Assembly (NCBI GenBank): GCA_934229395.1 | Contig: CAKQDL010000032.1 | Location: forward strand, 1 to 21,881 | DNA from: an uncultured Peptococcaceae bacterium | Lineage (GTDB): Bacteria; Bacillota; Peptococcia; Peptococcales; Peptococcaceae | Length of the DNA stretch: 21,881 nt | Direction: 5' to 3' | Part shown: positions 1 to 6,397 of the stretch, one piece after another | Position numbering within the stretch: the first letter of the stretch is position 1 | Layout: every line of letters starts with the position of its first letter | Made by a program: the position numbers and the translations under genes | Notes under the pieces: generated by a model | Databases searched by the model: none | The model's input: the letters and a program-made list of their open reading frames with translations, nothing else | What the model was told of the DNA's origin: nothing

Positions 1-60
1 GGATTTAATTTCGCTTGGCTGTTTAATTTTCAAAGAACATCCGTCGCTCTCGGCGACAGC
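1..60 (-). promoter_or_regulatory. rRNA operon leader with boxA antitermination element
   Basis: Read on the minus strand, this is the 5' leader of a stable-RNA transcript leaving the left edge. A tight hairpin (GTCGC/GCGAC, 43-57) is followed by TGTTCTTTGAAAA at 27-39, which matches the boxA-type element (TGTTCTTTGAAAA) found in Firmicutes rRNA leaders and 16S-23S spacers and used for Nus-factor antitermination. The two strong promoters just upstream and the absence of any reading frame support a rRNA operon. The rRNA gene itself is not in the window, so whether 16S or another RNA follows is inferred. Confidence 0.8.
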
Positions 61-66
61 TCATTT

Positions 67-95
67 ATATTACCACGGCCACGTTCCTCTGTCAA
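67..95 (-). promoter_or_regulatory. rRNA-type promoter P2
   Basis: Minus strand: -35 TTGACA (90-95), a 17-base spacer and -10 TAATAT (67-72), with an A/T-rich, UP-element-like stretch directly upstream (about 96-120). Near-consensus sigma-A promoter; predicted start close to base 60, just before the leader hairpin and boxA. Confidence 0.85.
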
Positions 96-178
96 CACTT
101 TTTTTGAATTTATTTTAAATCCTTTGATGCTTACTGATGCTATCGTGGGCCAACAGCTTTCGCCGTCAACGTTTATAT

Positions 179-207
179 ACTATACGCCATTCTTTCTCTA
201 TTGTCAA
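179..207 (-). promoter_or_regulatory. rRNA-type promoter P1
   Basis: Minus strand: -35 TTGACA (202-207), a 17-base spacer and -10 TATAGT (179-184), preceded by an A-rich stretch. It lies 112 bases upstream of P2 in the same direction. Tandem promoters of this quality are typical of rRNA operons. No open frame begins between the two promoters. The remaining bases to 298 show nothing else recognisable. Confidence 0.8.
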
Positions 208-298
208 TGCTTATTTACAATCTCTTATCTTTTTCTTCATCCACCATTTGTTTTCAACGTTCGCCGAACATTCCCCGCTGGCTGCCTTTGGCGCCCAC

Positions 299-327
299 AA
301 AAAAAGCGCATCCAAAAAAGGATGCGC
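299..327 (-). terminator. Rho-independent terminator after ilvD
   Basis: Minus strand: perfect 8-bp stem GCGCATCC/GGATGCGC (306-313 with 320-327), a six-base loop and a seven-T tract, starting 15 bases after the ilvD stop codon. It separates ilvD from the rRNA promoters downstream. Confidence 0.92.
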
Positions 328-342
328 ACTGTGCATTCTATA

Positions 343-2025
343 TTAGTCTTCTTGAAGTGGGTCTCTCATTACAGCACCTGTGCTTGCAGATGTTACAAGA
401 TAGGCGTAACGACGTAAGTAGGAATTTGTAATAAGGTCACGCACTGGGGTTTTGCGTGCTGCTTTACGCGCTTCGAGTTCTTCTTCGCTTAGGCGTACAT
501 CAAGCTTTCTAGCCGGGATATCAATGTCGATGATGTCGCCATCTACAAGGAGACCCAATGGACCACCTTCTGCTGCTTCTGGGGAGATGTGGCCAATGCA
601 AGCACCTGCTGTACCGCCAGAGAAACGACCATCGGTAAGAAGCGCAACTTCTTTACCCAAGCCGGCGCCAATGAGGGCTGCTGTAGGAGAGAGCATTTCT
701 TTCATACCAGGGCCGCCCTTAGGACCTTCGTAACGGATAACAACAACATCACCAGACTTGATTTCGTTACCAGTAATGGCTGCGAAAGCTTCGTCTTCGG
801 AGTTATAAACACGTGCTGGGCCGGAATGCTTGAGCATTTCCTTGGCTACGCCACCTTGCTTAACAACGGCACCATCTGGAGCGAGGTTGCCGCGCAATAC
901 TGCCAAACCACCCATTTCAGAGTAAGCTTCTTCGTAGCTTTTGATGACATTTCTATTTTTAACAACTGCATTGGCCACGTTTTCAGCCATGGTTTTACCT
1001 GTTACGGTCATTACATCGCCATTGACCTTGCCTGCATCGATGAGCTGTTTCAAGATGGCTTGGATGCCGCCGGCTTCAAAGAGCTCGTTGATGTGTTGGG
1101 TACTGGATGGGCTTAATTTGCAGATTTGTGGGGTGCTGTTGCTGATGCGGTCAAAATCTTCTAAGGTCACATCAACTTGTGCTTGATTTGCGATTGCCAT
1201 GAGGTGAAGCACGGTATTAGTGGAACCACCGATGGCCATATCTGTAGTGATGGCATTCAAGAAGGCTTCGCGGGTCAAAATATCGCGTGCGCAAATGTTC
1301 TTTTCTATCATTTCCATGATTTGCTTGCCAGCTTTGCGACCTAAGCCCTTGCGTGCGCCGTATGGAGCTGGGATGGTACCGTTTCCAGGTAGCGCGATGC
1401 CCAATACTTCTGCAAGACAGTTGATGGTGTTGGCTGTGTACATACCTGCGCAGGAACCACAAGTTTGGCAAGCGGTTTCTTCCATTTCGGTAAGGGTGTC
1501 TTCATCAATTTTACCAGAGGTGTAAGCACCTACGGCTTCAAAACCACCCATGGTAAGGTCGCTGTCTTGGCCATTGTAACGACCAGGAAGCATTGGGCCA
1601 CCACTTACATAAACACAAGGTACGTTGAGTCTTGCTGCAGCCATAAGCATCCCCGGAACAATCTTGTCGCAGTTACCAATAAGCACAAGACCATCAAATT
1701 TATAAGCCATGTACATGGATTCTACGGAATCTGCAATAAGTTCGCGTGTTGCGAGAGAATAATTCATGCCAGAATGGTTCATGGCAATACCGTCACATAG
1801 ACCGATGGATGGGAATTCCATTGGTGTGCCGCCTGCGCCCAAAACGCCGGCTTTAACTGCACGGGCAATTTCATCTAAATGATAATGGCCCGGAATGACT
1901 TCATTTTGTGCATTTACAATACCAACGAGAGGTTTTTTAAGGTCCTCATCGGTATAACCCATTGCATAAAACAATGAACGGTGCGGTGCACGTGCTGGGC
2001 CTTTTTTAACAACATCACTTCTCAT
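343..2025 (-). CDS. ilvD: Dihydroxy-acid dehydratase
   Basis: Converts 2,3-dihydroxy-isovalerate and 2,3-dihydroxy-3-methylvalerate to the 2-keto acids that are amidated to valine and isoleucine; cytoplasmic Fe-S enzyme. The 560 residues match the usual family length. Signatures seen are GNCDK (Cys119) and CQTCGSCAGMYTANT (Cys192), both expected cluster ligands. At residues 45-50 the sequence is PGHYHL rather than the PCN of [2Fe-2S] homologues, resembling the E. coli-like, oxygen-labile [4Fe-4S] class; that assignment is inference. The ATG start has an AGGAG site about 10 bases upstream. The preceding phosphoribosyltransferase-like gene ends only 27 bases away with no terminator between, so the two are probably co-transcribed; a strong terminator follows. 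Confidence 0.97.
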   Translation of the reverse strand: MRSDVVKKGPARAPHRSLFYAMGYTDEDLKKPLVGIVNAQNEVIPGHYHLDEIARAVKAGVLGAGGTPMEFPSIGLCDGIAMNHSGMNYSLATRELIADSVESMYMAYKFDGLVLIGNCDKIVPGMLMAAARLNVPCVYVSGGPMLPGRYNGQDSDLTMGGFEAVGAYTSGKIDEDTLTEMEETACQTCGSCAGMYTANTINCLAEVLGIALPGNGTIPAPYGARKGLGRKAGKQIMEMIEKNICARDILTREAFLNAITTDMAIGGSTNTVLHLMAIANQAQVDVTLEDFDRISNSTPQICKLSPSSTQHINELFEAGGIQAILKQLIDAGKVNGDVMTVTGKTMAENVANAVVKNRNVIKSYEEAYSEMGGLAVLRGNLAPDGAVVKQGGVAKEMLKHSGPARVYNSEDEAFAAITGNEIKSGDVVVIRYEGPKGGPGMKEMLSPTAALIGAGLGKEVALLTDGRFSGGTAGACIGHISPEAAEGGPLGLLVDGDIIDIDIPARKLDVRLSEEELEARKAARKTPVRDLITNSYLRRYAYLVTSASTGAVMRDPLQED

Positions 2026-2052
2026 GAAATTATCAACTCCTAAAGAATAAAA

Positions 2053-2628
2053 TTATATTTTATCACCATCGGTGGTAAAAAGCGGTAAGGATAATAGAAA
2101 GGATTTATCGACATACTCATCTATAGTGGCTTCATCAAAGCCGTGGCGAATAATGCTGGCTTCGCCTACAACATATCCACCCAAGGCATTGGTTAAATCA
2201 GCCAATGCGCCCATAGTAGCGCCACGCAAAACCACATCGTCAACAAGCAAAACGCGCTTGTCTTGAAGGTAGGCAGCATCATCCTTGCTTAGATATAAAC
2301 GTTTGAACACTTCTTCGTCATCCTTGATTTCCACAACTTGAATGGCTACCGCATCGTCCATATAGGCTTTTGCTGTTTTTCTCGCTACAACAAAGCGATC
2401 CTTTCCAGCAAGCATGGTCAATGCATAGCTTAAGGTGATGCCTTGGATTTCTTCTGTAAGTATGCAATCAAAGTCTGGAACTTTTTCCAGAAGCTCTTTT
2501 GCAGCAGCTTGGATAAGCTCTACATCATTATAAGCGATAAAAAGAGGAATCCACGTGTCTTCGTCGATTTGATACAGGGGCAGCTGGCGTTTGTGGCCAG
2601 CGATTTCTACTTCATGAAATTTATTCAT
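2053..2628 (-). CDS. Apt/Xpt-like phosphoribosyltransferase family protein
   Basis: A 191-residue member of the type I phosphoribosyltransferase fold, closest in feel to adenine/xanthine PRT-like proteins (COG0503). The PRPP-loop region is VLLVDDVVLRGAT (about residues 126-138); the two acidic residues are kept, but the Thr/Ser usually found before the Gly is Arg, so catalysis or ligand may differ. An N-terminal extension of about 25 residues resembles other Apt-like paralogues. I chose ATG at 2628 because AAGGAGG sits just upstream and the promoter -10 lies at 2657-2662; the longer frame to 2685 would start inside the promoter. Likely co-transcribed with ilvD. It could be a purine salvage enzyme or a regulator of the PurR/PyrR kind; substrate not determinable here. 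Confidence 0.8.
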   Translation of the reverse strand: MNKFHEVEIAGHKRQLPLYQIDEDTWIPLFIAYNDVELIQAAAKELLEKVPDFDCILTEEIQGITLSYALTMLAGKDRFVVARKTAKAYMDDAVAIQVVEIKDDEEVFKRLYLSKDDAAYLQDKRVLLVDDVVLRGATMGALADLTNALGGYVVGEASIIRHGFDEATIDEYVDKSFLLSLPLFTTDGDKI

Positions 2629-2656
2629 GACCAATCCTCCTTTACTATGTTCCTTA

Positions 2657-2685
2657 ACTATAGCAAATTCTGGAATTGAATGCAA
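2657..2685 (-). promoter_or_regulatory. Promoter of the phosphoribosyltransferase-ilvD unit
   Basis: Minus strand: TTGCAT (2680-2685), 17-base spacer, TATAGT (2657-2662). Predicted transcript start near 2650, giving a leader of about 20 bases that contains AAGGAGG. This position decides the start codon of the phosphoribosyltransferase gene. Confidence 0.7.
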
Positions 2686-2695
2686 TTTTATTCAC

Positions 2696-2730
2696 TTGCA
2701 AAAAGTCGTTCACAAACGATTTTTTTGCAA
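2696..2730. repeat. 35-bp near-perfect inverted repeat
   Basis: Arms TTGCAAAAAGTCGTT and AACGATTTTTTTGCAA flank CACA; they are complementary except for one imperfect step (G against AA). It lies immediately upstream of the -35 box of the phosphoribosyltransferase promoter and downstream of the dsrC terminator. It could be an operator or a weak A/T-rich bidirectional terminator, since both strands end in a run of T. Confidence 0.6.
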
Positions 2731-2772
2731 TTTGTCATCCATTTTCAATGCTTTTCGACTAAAAAACTGCAT

Positions 2773-2805
2773 AAAAAAACAGTGCATCGTTTGCACGATG
2801 CACTG
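2773..2805 (-). terminator. Rho-independent terminator of the dsr operon
   Basis: Minus strand: perfect 11-bp stem CAGTGCATCGT/ACGATGCACTG with a four-base loop (2780-2805), followed by seven T (2773-2779). It lies 40 bases after the dsrC stop. A small hairpin (AACTGC/GCAGTT, 2808-2822) precedes it. Confidence 0.95.
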
Positions 2806-2844
2806 CGAACTGCTAGGCAGTTGTTTCCAAATTAAACGTATAAA

Positions 2845-3162
2845 TTATACGCAACCGGTTGGTTTTGGAAGACCAGCAATTTTGCAAGCGCCTTTAGCTG
2901 GGCCGGATGGGAAGAGATCATAGATTTCCTTAAGGGAGAAACCGGATTCCTTGGTCATCTTACGAACCATTGGAGCGATACCGTATTCGTTGTAATAATC
3001 CTTAAGATAGTTGATGAGCTTCCAGTGATCTTCGGTCAATTCGGAAAGACCTTCGCTTTCAGCTAGGAACTTAGCTACATCTTCATCCCAAGAATCAAGG
3101 CTTACTAAGAAGCCGTCTTCGTCAACTTCAACTGCTTTACCATTTACGTTGATTTCTGGCAT
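2845..3162 (-). CDS. dsrC: DsrC sulfur-carrier protein
   Basis: Small cytoplasmic partner of dissimilatory sulfite reductase; in the known mechanism the sulfur taken from DsrAB leaves as a trisulfide between its two C-terminal cysteines. The 105 residues are full length for the family. The diagnostic C-terminal arm is present: LFPSGPAKGACKIAGLPKP then TGCV, giving Cys93 and penultimate Cys104 in the CX10C spacing, so this is a true DsrC and not a TusE- or RspA-like relative lacking a cysteine. Its ribosome site (GAGGTG) overlaps the stop codon of the 66-residue gene 12 bases upstream, so translation is probably coupled. A strong terminator follows. No DsrMK, its usual membrane oxidoreductase partner, is in the window. 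Confidence 0.96.
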   Translation of the reverse strand: MPEINVNGKAVEVDEDGFLVSLDSWDEDVAKFLAESEGLSELTEDHWKLINYLKDYYNEYGIAPMVRKMTKESGFSLKEIYDLFPSGPAKGACKIAGLPKPTGCV

Positions 3163-3174
3163 TGATTAAGCACC

Positions 3175-3375
3175 TCACATTTTAAATTTGTCAAATTTAT
3201 GTTTTGGATCTACATACCCTGGATATTCGACCAGATAGTCTTTCATCATGTCTGTGGCCAATTTTAAACCGTCAATTTGACCCATTTTGAATTCGCTCAA
3301 TTTTGAGTCGGAAATTTCACGAATCAAATCGTCGCAAAAATTTAACCACTCCATGCAATCATCCATTAATGGCAT
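3175..3375 (-). CDS. Unrecognised 66-residue protein between dsrD and dsrC
   Basis: I do not recognise this protein. It starts at ATG with AAAGGAG six bases upstream and stops inside the dsrC ribosome site, so it looks real and coupled to dsrC. The protein is probably mostly helical, has a strongly acidic N-terminal half (MPLMDDCMEWLNFCDDLIRE), two cysteines (7 and 14), no signal peptide or membrane segment, and a lysine-rich tail ending PKHKFDKFKM. Nothing with this sequence belongs to the classical dsr gene set that I know (dsrA, B, C, D, N, MKJOP, EFH, L, R). By context it may act with DsrC or DsrAB, for instance as an adaptor or chaperone; that is inference only. Confidence 0.75.
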   Translation of the reverse strand: MPLMDDCMEWLNFCDDLIREISDSKLSEFKMGQIDGLKLATDMMKDYLVEYPGYVDPKHKFDKFKM

Positions 3376-3392
3376 TTGTATCTCCTTTACAT

Positions 3393-3420
3393 ATTATAGC
3401 ATTTTGTTTCCCTTTTTCAA
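3393..3420 (-). promoter_or_regulatory. Candidate internal promoter for the 66-residue gene and dsrC
   Basis: Minus strand: TTGAAA (3415-3420), 16-base spacer, TATAAT (3393-3398), in the 92-base gap after dsrD. No terminator was found between dsrD and this point. The predicted start (about 3386) falls at the edge of the ribosome site, leaving an extremely short leader, which weakens the call. If active it would give dsrC transcription independent of dsrAB. Confidence 0.45.
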
Positions 3421-3467
3421 AGAAAATATAGCAACTATTCAAAAACTTTGTTTATGAATAATCAAAC

Positions 3468-3671
3468 TCAGTTCTTTGGAAGGGTAACGTAGGAAGTACC
3501 AAGATATAGGTACTCGATTTTACCAGCGTTTGCCAAGTCGGCAACTACGCCATCAATGTCGCGCTTCTTAACACCAAGAGCATCCGCGATTTCACGGTTT
3601 TTAGCTTTTTCCTTGGTGCCGAGGAATTCGAGAACTTTTGCTTCGAGTTCTTCTTTAGTGAAGTCAGCCAT
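3468..3671 (-). CDS. dsrD: DsrD, allosteric activator of sulfite reductase
   Basis: A 67-residue winged-helix protein. In characterised sulfate reducers DsrD binds DsrAB and raises its activity rather than binding DNA; it occurs with reductive-type DsrAB and is normally absent from sulfur oxidisers, so it points to a reductive pathway. The sequence has the expected helix-turn-helix layout (KNREIADALGVKKRDIDGV, about residues 24-42) and wing (KIEYLYLGTSYVTL). It is about ten residues shorter than the Desulfovibrio protein, mainly at the C-terminus. It lies 47 bases after dsrB. AAGGAG precedes ATG and sits within a small hairpin (3676-3696). Confidence 0.87.
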   Translation of the reverse strand: MADFTKEELEAKVLEFLGTKEKAKNREIADALGVKKRDIDGVVADLANAGKIEYLYLGTSYVTLPKN

Positions 3672-3718
3672 TAAGACATCTCCTTTCGACAGATGTTACA
3701 GGCTAAACCATCAAAAAA

Positions 3719-4807
3719 TTACATGGTTTCAACCGCATCAGTGAATTTGAAGTTAGAGGTAGAACGGAAGGTCTTCACGGAGAAGGTAAAGTCATCGATG
3801 TGCTTATCGGTGAATTCGAGGCCGGAAATTTCAAAGAACTTTTCCCAACCAATACGTTCTACCCATTCGCCGTAACGTTCGCCAGGAAGAGCGTTTTCAA
3901 CCCAAATTTCTACCAAGTTCTTGATAGTGTTAACGAGGGTTGGCCATCTTGGTGGTTCGTTAGGGATGTAAGGAACTACCAACTTGGAGAAGGTAGGGCC
4001 CTTACGGGTGTTGGAAACCTTACCACCTACGAATACGGAGAGACCGTCGTTTTCTGGGTCTGCGATAGGAAGTGCAGGGCATACGGAGAAGCAGTTACCG
4101 CAGTACATGCACTTTTCTTCGTTGATGGTTACGGATTTCTTCTTAGGGTTTGGACGGATAGCGCCAACTGGGCAAGCTGCTACCAAGTTAGGGATTTCGC
4201 AAGAGTCAGCAACTTGTTCGTCAATTACTTGAGGAATGGTTCTGTGCATACCTACGAAAGAAATGTCTGAGCAGTGAACTGCGCCGCACATGTTCAAGCA
4301 GCAAGCCATGGAAATCTTCAATTGAGCTGGTAGATCGTCGGTCTTGAAGTAGTCATAGAGAGCATCCATAACAACCTTAACGGTACCAGAAGCGTCAGTT
4401 GCAGCAGAGTGGCAGTGAACCCAACCTTGGGTGTGAAGCATGTTGCGGAGGGAGTTACCAGTACCACCTACAGGGAAACCATATTCTTCTACTTCTGCGA
4501 TGATTTTGTCAACATTTTCTTCTTCAGTTGTCAAAAGTTCGATAGAAGTACGGGTGGTAAAACGAAGGTGACCTTCGCAGTACTTGTCTGCCAAAGCAGC
4601 GAACCAACGAATTGTGTCGGTAGAAATAAGACGTGGGGAACCTACACGTACAGTGTAGAGAGCACCAGCAGGACCAACGTGCTTAAGAACACCTGGTTTT
4701 ACTTTTTCGTGATATTGCCATTCGCCATAGTTATCTTGGCACACCTTAGGCATTTTATCCCAGTAGTGCGGTGGTCCAATATCAGTTGCAGCGTATTGAG
4801 ACATCAT
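3719..4807 (-). CDS. dsrB: Dissimilatory sulfite reductase beta subunit
   Basis: Catalytic partner of DsrA in the alpha2-beta2 enzyme reducing sulfite to DsrC-bound sulfur or sulfide. It carries the sulfite/nitrite reductase fold with siroheme-[4Fe-4S] cysteines HTQGWVHCH (Cys132) and ACCLNMCGAVHC (Cys169, 170, 174), and an inserted ferredoxin domain CMYCGNCFSVCPALP (Cys233, 236, 239, with Cys212 upstream). It ends with the typical RSTSNFKF plus seven extra residues. At 362 residues it is slightly shorter than the family norm of about 380. The start codon overlaps the dsrA stop by one base (TAATG), so translation is coupled; a second ATG follows directly and could be the real start. Confidence 0.98.
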   Translation of the reverse strand: MMSQYAATDIGPPHYWDKMPKVCQDNYGEWQYHEKVKPGVLKHVGPAGALYTVRVGSPRLISTDTIRWFAALADKYCEGHLRFTTRTSIELLTTEEENVDKIIAEVEEYGFPVGGTGNSLRNMLHTQGWVHCHSAATDASGTVKVVMDALYDYFKTDDLPAQLKISMACCLNMCGAVHCSDISFVGMHRTIPQVIDEQVADSCEIPNLVAACPVGAIRPNPKKKSVTINEEKCMYCGNCFSVCPALPIADPENDGLSVFVGGKVSNTRKGPTFSKLVVPYIPNEPPRWPTLVNTIKNLVEIWVENALPGERYGEWVERIGWEKFFEISGLEFTDKHIDDFTFSVKTFRSTSNFKFTDAVETM

Positions 4808-6021
4808 TATTCAGCCACCTCCGTTTGATTAAAGTCTTCGCCATACCAGTAGATATATGGGTTTTCACGTGGATGTTTAACCATTTGAGGTACTGGCTTC
4901 ATGTCGATAGCCTTGAGCATGGAGTTCATGCCAAGTCTGTAGATCAATTCACCAAGACGTTCACGGGTCTTAGCGTGTTCATCCCACCAGTCCCAAACGC
5001 CTTCTACGAATTCTTTGAAGTTTTCGTAGTCGTTTTCTTTGTCGAGCTTCATGAAAGGTACAACAACCCAGCCCAAGAAAGCGGATTGAACGATAGTAGC
5101 CTTACCACCGAGGAGGATGGAGCAGCCTTTATCTTTACCTACATGAAGAGCCTTAGGCATGTTGTTGATGCAGTGCATGCAACGGGTGCAGTTAGCGTTG
5201 TCGATGGTGATTTCTTTTGCATCGGCATCGTACTTCATGCAGTTGGTTGGGCAGCGAGAGATGATTGCTTTGATAGGAAGACCAGCATCTGCATAAGCAG
5301 CAACTTCTGCTTGATCAACTTGGATATCATCTTTCCAAGTACCGATAACGGCAATGTCGGAACGTGCTACGGAAGATACGCAGTCGTTAGGGCAGCCGGA
5401 TACTTTGATTTTGGACTTGTAAGGCCACATTGGGCGGTGCAATTCCATTTGGTAATGTTGGGTAACATTGTAGGTGAAGTCCAAGGTGTCGATGCAAGAA
5501 TATTCGCAACGGCCAGGACCTACGCAGCAGCTTGGGGTTCTGAGGTTAGAACCAGAACCACCAAGGTCCCAACCAGCTTCGGACAAGTCGTTGAAGCAAG
5601 GTTGAAGATGGTCAGTGGTGGTACCCAAGAATACGATGTCACCGGTAGAACCGTGCATGTTGGTCATACCGGAACCATGCTTGTCCCAAATATCGCACAA
5701 GGTGCGAAGGTCATTAGAAGTATAGAAGAAACCAGATGGTTGGTTTACACGTATAGTGTGGAATTCGGTTACTGCTGGGTACTTTTCAGGCTTTAAGGTA
5801 TAACGACCTACAACGCCGCCGCCGTAACCACGAACACCAACGATACCACCATGCTTCCACAATGGCTTTTTAATTTCATAAGATTCTTCCAATAAATCGA
5901 GCAAAGTATTGCAAACTTCATTGTTGACAGAAGAAGCTTTTTCAATTTCTTTTACGAAGGAAGGCCATTGGCCGTTCTTCATCTCTTCCATCATCGGTCT
6001 ATTGTTGGTTGACAAATCCAT
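4807..6021 (-). CDS. dsrA: Dissimilatory sulfite reductase alpha subunit
   Basis: Alpha subunit of DsrAB. Hallmarks: KHGGIVGVRGYGGGVVGRY (56-74), SGMTNMHGSTGDIV, GGSGSNLRTP, siroheme-cluster cysteines Cys166/Cys172 and GCPNDC (Cys210/Cys214), and the ferredoxin domain RCPTNCMKY followed by CTRCMHCINNMP (Cys257 to Cys284). It is 404 residues against about 437 in Desulfovibrio: the loop before the ferredoxin domain is some 15-20 residues shorter, and it ends soon after NPYIYWYGED, lacking the usual basic C-terminal tail. All cluster ligands are kept, so I judge it functional. GGAGGTG sits just before ATG. The ferredoxin gene ends 43 bases upstream, the gap holding only a small GCAGC/GCTGC hairpin. 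Confidence 0.98.
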   Translation of the reverse strand: MDLSTNNRPMMEEMKNGQWPSFVKEIEKASSVNNEVCNTLLDLLEESYEIKKPLWKHGGIVGVRGYGGGVVGRYTLKPEKYPAVTEFHTIRVNQPSGFFYTSNDLRTLCDIWDKHGSGMTNMHGSTGDIVFLGTTTDHLQPCFNDLSEAGWDLGGSGSNLRTPSCCVGPGRCEYSCIDTLDFTYNVTQHYQMELHRPMWPYKSKIKVSGCPNDCVSSVARSDIAVIGTWKDDIQVDQAEVAAYADAGLPIKAIISRCPTNCMKYDADAKEITIDNANCTRCMHCINNMPKALHVGKDKGCSILLGGKATIVQSAFLGWVVVPFMKLDKENDYENFKEFVEGVWDWWDEHAKTRERLGELIYRLGMNSMLKAIDMKPVPQMVKHPRENPYIYWYGEDFNQTEVAE

Positions 6022-6064
6022 ACACCTCCATATTTTTTTGCTGCAGCCTTATGCTGCAACGGAA

Positions 6065-6247
6065 TTAATATTCGTTTAATGTAACTGCATCAGCAGGGCA
6101 AACTGCAATGCAAGTTTGGCAACCAATGCATTCGTTTTCGTTAACGGTGGATACGCCATCAACAATGTCATAAACGTTTTGTGGGCAGTCGGATGCACAA
6201 GCACCGCAGCCTACGCATTTAGATTCATCTACTTCTACTAAATACAT
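6065..6247 (-). CDS. 2x[4Fe-4S] ferredoxin
   Basis: A 60-residue bacterial-type ferredoxin with two complete cluster motifs, CVGCGACASDCP (about 11-22) and CIGCQTCIAVCP (about 40-51), and little else. It is the first gene of the ferredoxin-dsrABD stretch and precedes dsrA by 43 bases, so it is a good candidate for an electron donor to the ferredoxin domains of DsrAB; that pairing is inference. Start: ATG with AAGGAG 9-10 bases upstream. A 150-base gap separates it from dsrN, long enough to hold a promoter. Confidence 0.93.
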   Translation of the reverse strand: MYLVEVDESKCVGCGACASDCPQNVYDIVDGVSTVNENECIGCQTCIAVCPADAVTLNEY

Positions 6248-6268
6248 TCTTCATTCGCTCCTTCCATA

Positions 6269-6351
6269 CTATATTATCTACTTTGTCATCATCTGACATA
6301 AAACTCATCTACTTTTCATAGTTTCTCATACTTTGTGAAATTTTGCAACAA
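6269..6351 (-). promoter_or_regulatory. Candidate dsr operon promoter region with CRP/FNR-like half-site palindrome
   Basis: The 150-base gap upstream of the ferredoxin gene has -10-like boxes (TATAGT 6269-6274 or TAATAT 6272-6277) but no good -35, as expected of an activator-dependent promoter. At 6333-6351 lies TTGTGAAATTTTGCAACAA, a partial palindrome (TTGT/ACAA ends) resembling CRP/FNR-family sites, centred roughly 77-80 bases upstream of the predicted start. No terminator was found between dsrN and this point. Confidence 0.35.
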
Positions 6352-6397
6352 ACAGCCGCATTCTTACTGGCTAATTCTCTTATTCCATTAATAAATT

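Noticed and set aside
2629..2685. N-terminal 19-residue extension of the phosphoribosyltransferase-like gene
   Set aside because: The promoter -10 and the AAGGAGG ribosome site lie inside it, so translation should start at 2628.
4771..5796. 341-codon open frame on plus, antisense to dsrA
   Set aside because: It opposes dsrA with all its catalytic motifs; no recognisable protein and no credible start.
6022..6064. Terminator between the ferredoxin gene and dsrA
   Set aside because: The GCAGC/GCTGC hairpin is short and is followed by A residues on the coding strand, not T.
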